This document shows, in pieces, positions 58,701 through 64,000 of a DNA stretch of 64,000 bases. The DNA lies in contig BTRK01000003.1 of assembly GCA_036245805.1 (NCBI GenBank), positions 2,542,001 to 2,606,000 of the forward strand, in the 5' to 3' direction. The stretch's first letter is position 1; each line of letters opens with the position of its first letter. Source of the DNA: Pristionchus mayeri (taxonomy: Eukaryota > Nematoda > Chromadorea > Rhabditida > Neodiplogasteridae). The position numbers were made by a program, and so were the translations under genes. Under the pieces are notes generated by a model. It was not told the origin of the DNA. It did no database searches and saw only the letters and a program-made list of their open reading frames with translations.

Positions 58701-61700
58701 CGTCTGCAAGTATTATGGGTCATGTGAATGAACAAAATGGATGGCAAAAAACTTGCCTGCCATGGCTGGGGTTCGAACTTGCGACTCGGAGATCTCAGTT
58801 CCACTGCAGTTGAACCGTGCAGCCCGTTATGAGGTTTTCGCCGGCTTGGTAATGTGCCAAGACCACAGAGATAAAATCGAGGGAAAATGTGGTATGTGCA
58901 GAATTTCAAGCTCTACAAACTGGCAAAGTTTGGTGTGGTGCTCAAAATCATTGTTCAACTGAGAAATTAAAAACTGCTCTACCATGCTTGTGCTGCAACG
59001 GTCGCAAAAGTGAAAAATGAACAACATGTTGGAAAATCGTACATTTGATCATAGAAACACTTTTGCGAGCAAATATCACCACTTTTATTTTTGAAAACCT
59101 CAGTAACCAATTACCTACGTCTCAAGTTTGCAGCAACCTGCTGCGGCTGCATCAAATGTAAAAAATCTGAAACTTCAGTTTTAGCCTAGTCCAGTCAAAT
59201 ACTAAACGGAGACACAATAATCAGGATTTCCCAAAATTTGAATGTCAATTGAAAATGCTGATCTGTCCCGATTCTCTCGTGAGAGGCCTGATATTTAAGT
59301 TGCCATATTTTTTAGTTTGCCCTTGGGTGGTAGAATATATTACAACATAGTTTCCAACCTATTCGCTCTTGCAGCTGCGTGCCAACTGAAAACGCCGATT
59401 TGTCCCGATTCCATCGTGAGAGGCTCTCACCGTACCGAGAGTTTAAAACCCGTTATCCTTTAGAACGGAACTGGGGTGGCACATTTTTTTCAAAATGATC
59501 TCCCAGCAGCAATACTCTAGGCATGGAGTCAGCAAGAGTGGACTACACTTCAGCCGGAAAATTTTTGAAAAAGATTAACTTTTTGGCGCGAAATTTGAGA
59601 AAACAATATTTTCGCTTTCAGAGACAAGCTATATAGCTTTTTAAAGATCGTGAAAAGTTATGCCAAAATCTACGACAGTTTTCAAATTTATCGAAATTTG
59701 GCTGAGCAATGTCGAAAAAAACAAAATTTTTGATGACCGACTGTGATCATCATCTCACTGCTCGTCTGAAACTCAAAAGTTAATCCTGAATTTTCGATAT
59801 GTGGTGCTCTGTTGCATGCAGATTCTGATTCTGCTCAAAAAAATTTGAAATTTAATGGACAGTACATGCTTTTCGATTGATTTTCTAGAGCGCAATCGCC
59901 GACCAGGGTTCGATCCCCGCCGGTGCATCTTTTGCAAAATGTTTTGCTTGCTTTCAATCATTGCGGCGGTAGGGGGCGATACGTCGGCCAACAAATTCTA
60001 AGGTTTTTTTTACTCCGAGGAGTTTTTCGATCAGATGTGATCTACGGTCGGAAATAGAAATTTTCAGTTTTGACGATTACGGTATAAAGCTACCGTAATC
60101 GTCAAAAACTTTTTTTAGTCGATTCTATTGCGGCGGTAGGGGGGGGGGGTGAGTCGGCGATAAAATTCTAAGGCATTATTACTTCGGGGAGTTTTTCGAT
60201 CAGATGTGATCTACGGCCGGAAATCGATATTGTATAAATGTAGGATATATAAATGAAAATATCGATTTCCAGCCGTAGATCACATCTGATCGAAAAACTC
60301 CTCGAAGTAAAAAAAAGTCTTAGAATTTCTTCGCCGACGTATCGGCCCTACCGCCGCAATGATTGAAACCAAGCAAAACATTTTGCAAAAGATATGCACC
60401 GGCGGGGATCGAACCCTGGTCTGCGATTGCGCTCTAGAAAATCAATCGAAAAGCATGTACTGTCCATGAAATTCCAAATTTTTTGAGCAGAATCAGAATC
60501 TGCATGCAACAGAGCACCACATATCAAAAATTCAGGATAAACTTTTGAGTTTCAGACGAGCAGTGAGATGATGATCAGAGTCGGTCATCAAAAATTTTGG
60601 GTTTTTCGACATTGCTCAGCCAAATTTCGATAAATTTGAAAACTATCTTGCATTTAGACAAATCTCTGCACGGTGAGAGCCCTCAAGCGTCCAGATACTT
60701 AAAAATTGAATCTAGCAGTCGAGTTGAGTATTCTTTTGAGCTTTCCTCTAGCTGGGGCGTATCGTCGATGTGTGGAAAAAAACATATTTACTTGATACGA
60801 GGGTCAGGCCCAAAAAAGTCGAAATATATACACCTTTAACAATTTTTAAAAATTACAGGTGTAAAATTACAATTGCTGGTAGATTTTGGAAAATGTCAAT
60901 CACCCAATATCTAATTTTTGTATGGCACTTTATGTACACTTTCGGATCGAAATTTTCGGGTTTTTTGCCTATAACTTTTTTTTGCATTATTTCGAGAAAA
61001 TAATTATTTCGAGCCCAAAGGAGGGGGCCGTCTAAAATTTTTTCAAAACCGACCCTTGACTTTAGTTATTTCTACCGGTGATCTGTACTCGGGACCCCCA
61101 CTTCAGAAAAAAAAATATAATATAAAGAATATCGAATTATTAAGAAAAAAATATATAAAGAATATCGAATTATTAAGAAAAAAATATATAAAGAATATCG
61201 AATTTTTAGCCGTTCGAGAATGTTCTTCTGCACAGTTTTTACGGTCTGTAGGGTTTTTAGAAACCATCCACCAGAAAACGGAAAAGTGTCTCGGTTGGTG
61301 AAAAAATAGATATCCTGCATATTTTTATCCTGAAATAAGGGACCAAAGTTAGGAACGCAGACACCATTGGCTAAGGTATGGTACCCATTTTGGTAAAGTT
61401 ACCGTAACCCCTAATTTTTGGGATGAAACCAATTTTTTCCCAAAAAGTTTTGTTTTATTAGTTTTTTCAGGTGTATTTTTTTTAAATTCATGATTAATTT
61501 TGTTTTAGCACTGGTATTTCAATCGAAAAAATGACTAATTTATTGTATAGCAAATTTTTGAGCAGACACAATTGCGCAGGAATTTTGGCCAAAATTTCTA
61601 TTTTTTCAGTGAAAGTTAACATAAAAGTGCGCCTAAAAGTTCGGAAAACGACATAGACGATTTTTTTCCGAATTTTCTGTTTTTTTCCGATATTTCTGAC

Positions 61701-64000
61701 CGGAAAATTCCCATTTCAGGATTCATTCCGGTCATTAGGTTCCACCCAACCCTTCTATCCATTCACCCACACCAATACCATTGCTACGTTTTATGTTCTC
61801 ATAATAGGTAAATAATCAATGACGCAATCATTTAACAAACCTCTGTTGCCGTTCCCATCTCTTCTCGTGCAGAGCAATGAAATCTTGACGCACCTGATCC
61901 TGGGACTGCAATTGAATTTGCTTAGTATAGATCCATAGTACGCCAATTTGTCCTCAACTGAACCGACTTCCGTATATCTTTTTAACTATATTCAACGACC
62001 GAGCTCGAGTGAGTTTTCTAGCTAACACATTCTCAATAATTTCACAATGTTCAAGGATACAAAATATAAATTACAACAAAATTGAATTTAAAAACCCAAA
62101 CTGCGTAGTGATTAGAAAACATTCATAAATGACTCCCTCCTTCTAACATAATATTCCCCTCACTTTATTTCTAATGCACTAGTTCGGAAGAGAACTATTT
62201 CGCAATGTCGTCTCTGACGTCACAATTATCTCTCACCTCTCCGATTTCTCAATAGACCTAGCTTTCTTTCTAGCACCAATCGAAAGAATCTCACCCTTCC
62301 CGCTCCATTCGCTGCAGCCATTCTGCCCACATCCGTGATTCTCCCATTGGCGAGGTGCGTGGGCAAGGGGCGAGACTGCGGCGGCTGTTGAGACTGCTGC
62401 ATGTGCTGCATCGGCAACATAGCCGCAGCCCGCTGGCCGTACGACTGTCCCGCAGCATTGGTCATGGAAGAGGAACGAGAGACAGATGAGGAGGACTGCA
62501 ATCAGACAGTATGAGATTTTCAATAATCGCGAGGTTCATTATTATTAGCAATGGAGAGGTCGATTTTATATTGTAATAATAGCGTTTACCAGGGAAATCC
62601 TGTAAAAATGCAAGAACCGATGCGACAAAAATCGCCTATCCACTTCATTTCTCGAAATTTGCACATTGGCCTGAGTTACCGGTTTGGAAGGCCGTATGTC
62701 GGTAAGTTTTTGACATATAGCGTCCGCATGTTTTCCAATCGGTACGTAATCTTCTCATGTACAAATAAGTTCGGTTACGTTCCGTGCGGAAATGACGCGT
62801 TCACATAGTTTCATGCAAAAAAACTATATGTCACGCCTGTCACGACAGAATCGGGACAACGAGTTGACATAGGAAAAAATAATTGCCAAATTCTTGTGTT
62901 TTTTAATCGGGATTTGGTAGTAGAAGATCTGTTTGCAAGTAGGAAATTTTAAAAAGCCATGAATTGCCTCTGCTGCAAAGGTCACGAAAGTGAAAAATGA
63001 ACAAGTTGTACCAAAATCGTTCATTTGATCATAGAAGACCTTGGTGAACAAACATTGCCACAGTTATTGGCGCAAACGTCAGAAACCAATGCCACACGTT
63101 TCAACCTTGCAACAGCTTGCTGCAGCTGCAAAGCATGGTAAAAATATGAAACTTCAGGTTTAGCCTAATCTATATATCTAAGTACTTAATGCACACATGA
63201 GAAGCAAGATTTTCGTAATGTCAAATGAAAAACCGATTTGTCCCGATTCTCTCATGAGCCCCCACCCCCCCCCCCCCCCGAATCGTTGTACCTGCATAGT
63301 TTTAGTCATAGCAGGGGGCGTATCATATCGCCACTCAGTATGGAGAATGTGAAACATAGTGCAATTTTTGAATAAAATACTATTTTTGTGTGTAGCTTTA
63401 GATGTATGCAAATTAACATAGTAAGATCATTGCTTGATAGCTCTAGAGTAGATCTCCAAACAGGACTAAGGAGTACAAGACGTAAAAGTTGGCCGTGTTC
63501 GAGATACGGCGTAAAACTCCATTCAGTGGACCATAGTGTGCGAGTCGCTTTTCAGTTAAAAACAACGACATGTCCAGATTCTCCTTGCCGAGTAGCTATA
63601 TTTGCATCACCATGTTAGGTCGAACAAACAATTCACTTAGGTTAATTTTTGAGTGGGGAATCCGAATCTATCGTAAAAATCGTAGATTTATGTTTTTTAT
63701 AGTGGAGTTGGTCCAGTGGGCATTAGTCCAGTCCATCATGTTAATACGATATACGTATTTATAGTGTTTCTCGAAAACGGCAAACTTTCACGTCTTGTAC
63801 CCCTTAGTCATGTTTGGCGATCTACCTTAGGCTCAAGCATCAAGCACTCTTCTTATTTTGTTCTTTTTTTTTTCTTTTCCGTGACCAGTATCGATGTGCA
63901 CCGCAAACCTATGATACAATAAAACGGTTTATAAACGTACCAAAGCGCGATCAGTTGAGTAGCGCACATCCACCGAATCCGTCCATTGAGGTGGGGCTAG
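47857..64000 (-). CDS. DUF1771-like plus Smr-domain protein (N4BP2/Cue2/NONU-1 type), 5' end outside window
   Basis: Exons 63941->64000, 62295-62495, 61841-61905, 56122-56191, 55680-55738, 50066-50163, 49978-50013, 47964-48042 and 47857-47899 join in consistent phase to 236 residues and a TAG stop. Order: a segment LAPPQWTDSVDVRYSTDRAL; a Ser/Gln/Pro-rich linker (residues 21-87); a helical DUF1771-like region (LHEKRWERQQR, HHTRGYYGQE, AKEARIQVEKEI); then the Smr domain with NSDVIDLHW (DLH at 163-165), MLRERIDQ, LTVITGSGNNS (TGSGNN at 196-201) and the end GYQYHYNNDGCIIINF. Smr domains are RNA endonucleases or nucleic-acid binders; N4BP2/Cue2 relatives cut mRNA at stalled ribosomes. The usual G after DLH is W and TGRG is TGSG. 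Introns of 5.5 and 5.6 kb are packed with transposons. Confidence 0.92.
48111..49385. mobile_element. Palindromic element with ~310-bp arms, in the Smr gene
   Basis: Left arm 48111-48419 and right arm 49067-49385 are close reverse complements (GGGAACAATTTCCAACTTTTA at the tip, CTCGGTGA near the inner edge). The 650-bp spacer has no gene. A diverged arm lies at 8385-8600. Target duplication not resolved. Confidence 0.8.
49668..49738. repeat. (CTC)n/(CT)n microsatellite
   Basis: A run of CTC units, then an uninterrupted CT run ending at 49738. Simple-sequence repeat in an intron. Confidence 0.95.
50323..50969. mobile_element. TA-flanked MITE with TGAGGG ends, 647 bp
   Basis: TGAGGGTGTTTGCCTAAGAATC at the left (trimmed: TGAGGG.GTTTGCCTAAG) mirrors the right end, flanked by TA at 50321-50322 and 50970-50971. 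Long arms share CTCGATTACCCTAAATCACG. The right TA is also the left TA of the next element. An 81-codon ORF inside has no family match. An outer inverted pair (TGATAAGACAT... at 50213-50284, complement at 55378-55433) encloses this and the next elements. Confidence 0.75.
51055..54481 (+). mobile_element. CR1/jockey-like LINE, 5'-truncated and interrupted
   Basis: Broken frames on plus: endonuclease end (LDLLFCNENI..., then TDHISVTFDL), linker and RT start 51379-51732 (QWRQALVKPIPRKSSNSITD, then FRPISL). An insertion follows at about 51842-53105. RT continues at 53108-53614 (IYIDFRKAFDSIDNRLLLHK, SGVPQGSCLGPPLFILFIND, YADD box), then 53511-53900 and 53887-54282. It ends in (GAAT)n at 54449-54481. 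Several frameshifts and one in-frame stop show it is dead. It belongs to the same broad clade as the minus-strand LINE at 38785-42965 but is a different family. Confidence 0.9.
51842..53105. mobile_element. Palindromic element with tRNA-like arms, inside the LINE
   Basis: Ends AGGGAGGTGCATACCTTGGG and the complement of AGGAGGTGCATACCCTTGGG; arms of about 290 bp. The left arm at 52036-52110 is a 75-nt tRNA-like block: A-box TGGTGTAGTGG, a T-arm GGGGTTCGAACCCC, an acceptor stem that pairs at 5 of 7 positions, and TTTT just after it. The right arm carries the complement at about 52840-52916. The centre holds a LINE 3' fragment (52297-52600, [17 protein letters not shown]) and a (TA)n run at 52711-52741. 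Confidence 0.82.
54482..55379. other. Remainder of mariner-like element and intron; no gene seen
   Basis: A/T-rich sequence between the LINE tail and the right mariner-like end, plus a short stretch beyond. Short frames on both strands lack motifs. It lies in the Smr-gene intron between the exons at 55680 and 50163. Confidence 0.45.
56318..56491. mobile_element. 174-bp hairpin MITE
   Basis: CAGTGAGAATAGAATGCGTA at the left is mirrored on the right almost perfectly, with a loop of about 10 bases at the centre (GGAACGGGAAAATATT / complement). TA flanks it at 56316-56317 and 56492-56493. In a Smr-gene intron. Confidence 0.85.
56492..58139. other. Smr-gene intron; only a solo transposon end seen
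   Basis: TCAGGCCTCTCACGAGAGAATG at 56820 (trimmed: TCAGGCCTCTCACGAGAG) is a solo end of the 58140 family; TCAGGTTGGAAAGAAAG at about 56872 resembles a mariner tip. Open frames at 57039-57332 and 57727-58026 have no recognised domain. Confidence 0.4.
58140..59291. mobile_element. 1152-bp foldback element with tRNA-like arms
   Basis: Ends TCAGGCCTC / complement abut TA at 58138-58139 and 59292-59293. Subterminal CTC(T/C)CATGAGAGAATCGGGACAA. Arms of about 480 bp are near-identical and each holds a B-box-like AAGTTCGAACCCCAGCC (58641 plus; 58767-58780 minus) preceded by GGTTCA..CTGCAGTG. The short relative at 62826-63258 lacks that block, so the tRNA-like part was gained or lost as a unit. Confidence 0.85.
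59677..60644. mobile_element. Palindromic element with tRNA-like arms
   Basis: Left tip AGTTTTCAAATTTATCGAAA pairs with the right tip; arms of about 320 bp are near-identical. Each arm carries GAGCGCAATCGCCGACCAGG and GGTTCGATCCCCGCCGGTGC, i.e. a perfect B box and a tRNA-like 3' end (plus at about 59888-59930; minus at about 60397-60440). The centre has GCGGCGGTAGGGG blocks with an 11-G run at 60139-60149 and a second inverted pair. An outer pair CTCTCACCGT / ACGGTGAGAG lies at 59424 and 60671. Confidence 0.82.
61106..61208. repeat. ~33-bp tandem repeat, about 3 units
   Basis: TATAAAGAATATCGAATT followed by (A/T)TTAAGAAAAAAATA is repeated three times. The minus strand is open through it only because the period is a multiple of three. 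Confidence 0.85.
62826..63258. mobile_element. Short relative of the 58140 foldback element
   Basis: TCACGCCTGTCACGACAGAATC at the left (trimmed: TCACGCCTGTCACGACAG) and TTGTCCCGATTCTCTCATGAG at the right; the interior shares TGAAAAATGAACAA, TTCATTTGATCATAGAA and TGCAGC blocks with 58140-59291 but has no tRNA-like block. A 15-C run at 63265-63279 follows. In a Smr-gene intron. Confidence 0.7.

Overview
The window comes from a eukaryote, most likely a nematode. Exons are short (27-200 nt) behind TTTCAG-type acceptors, the protein families are animal ones, and intron and intergenic DNA is packed with inverted-repeat DNA transposons. I suspect a diplogastrid/Pristionchus-like or other rhabditid worm. 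That is inferred from style, not from a database match.

Layout: (1) 1-1510, minus: exons of a Kelch-repeat protein running off the left edge. (2) 6430-6713, minus: first three exons of an unrecognised gene, possibly the 5' end of the Kelch gene. (3) 7178-29376, minus: a complete 25-exon gene for the TFIIH helicase XPD/ERCC2. I rebuilt it exon by exon with every splice phase consistent (761 aa); Walker A, DEAH, the four Fe-S cysteines and motif VI are all present. (4) 30306-33816, plus: a divergent gene for a Lys/Ser/Glu-rich protein of unknown function, 8 proposed exons. (5) about 33.8-47.8 kb: a repeat island with LINE fragments, TTAA- and TA-flanked palindromic elements and tandem duplications. 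(6) 47857->64000, minus: a DUF1771-like plus Smr-domain gene (N4BP2/Cue2/NONU-1 type), 9 exons, 5' end outside the window.

Most striking is a 2.68-kb element at 39411-42088. Two near-identical 647-bp inverted arms enclose first, second and third exons of the ribosomal protein uS8 gene (rps-22/RPS15A) plus a second truncated first exon. It is inserted with a TA duplication in a LINE; removing it with one TA restores the LINE reading frame. It looks like a gene-capturing (Pack-type) DNA transposon. Second, four separate palindromic elements carry tRNA-like modules (B box, sometimes A box and T-arm) in their arms (9.4, 52.0/52.9, 58.6/58.8 and 59.9/60.4 kb). Third, two elements are built from many copies of the palindromic word TCCCASTGGGA. 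No prokaryotic features, CRISPR arrays or rRNA genes were seen, and no intact tRNA gene is convincing.

Of the genes, XPD and the Smr protein have inferable roles (transcription/nucleotide excision repair; mRNA surveillance). The rest of the window is mainly a record of nested transposition into their introns.
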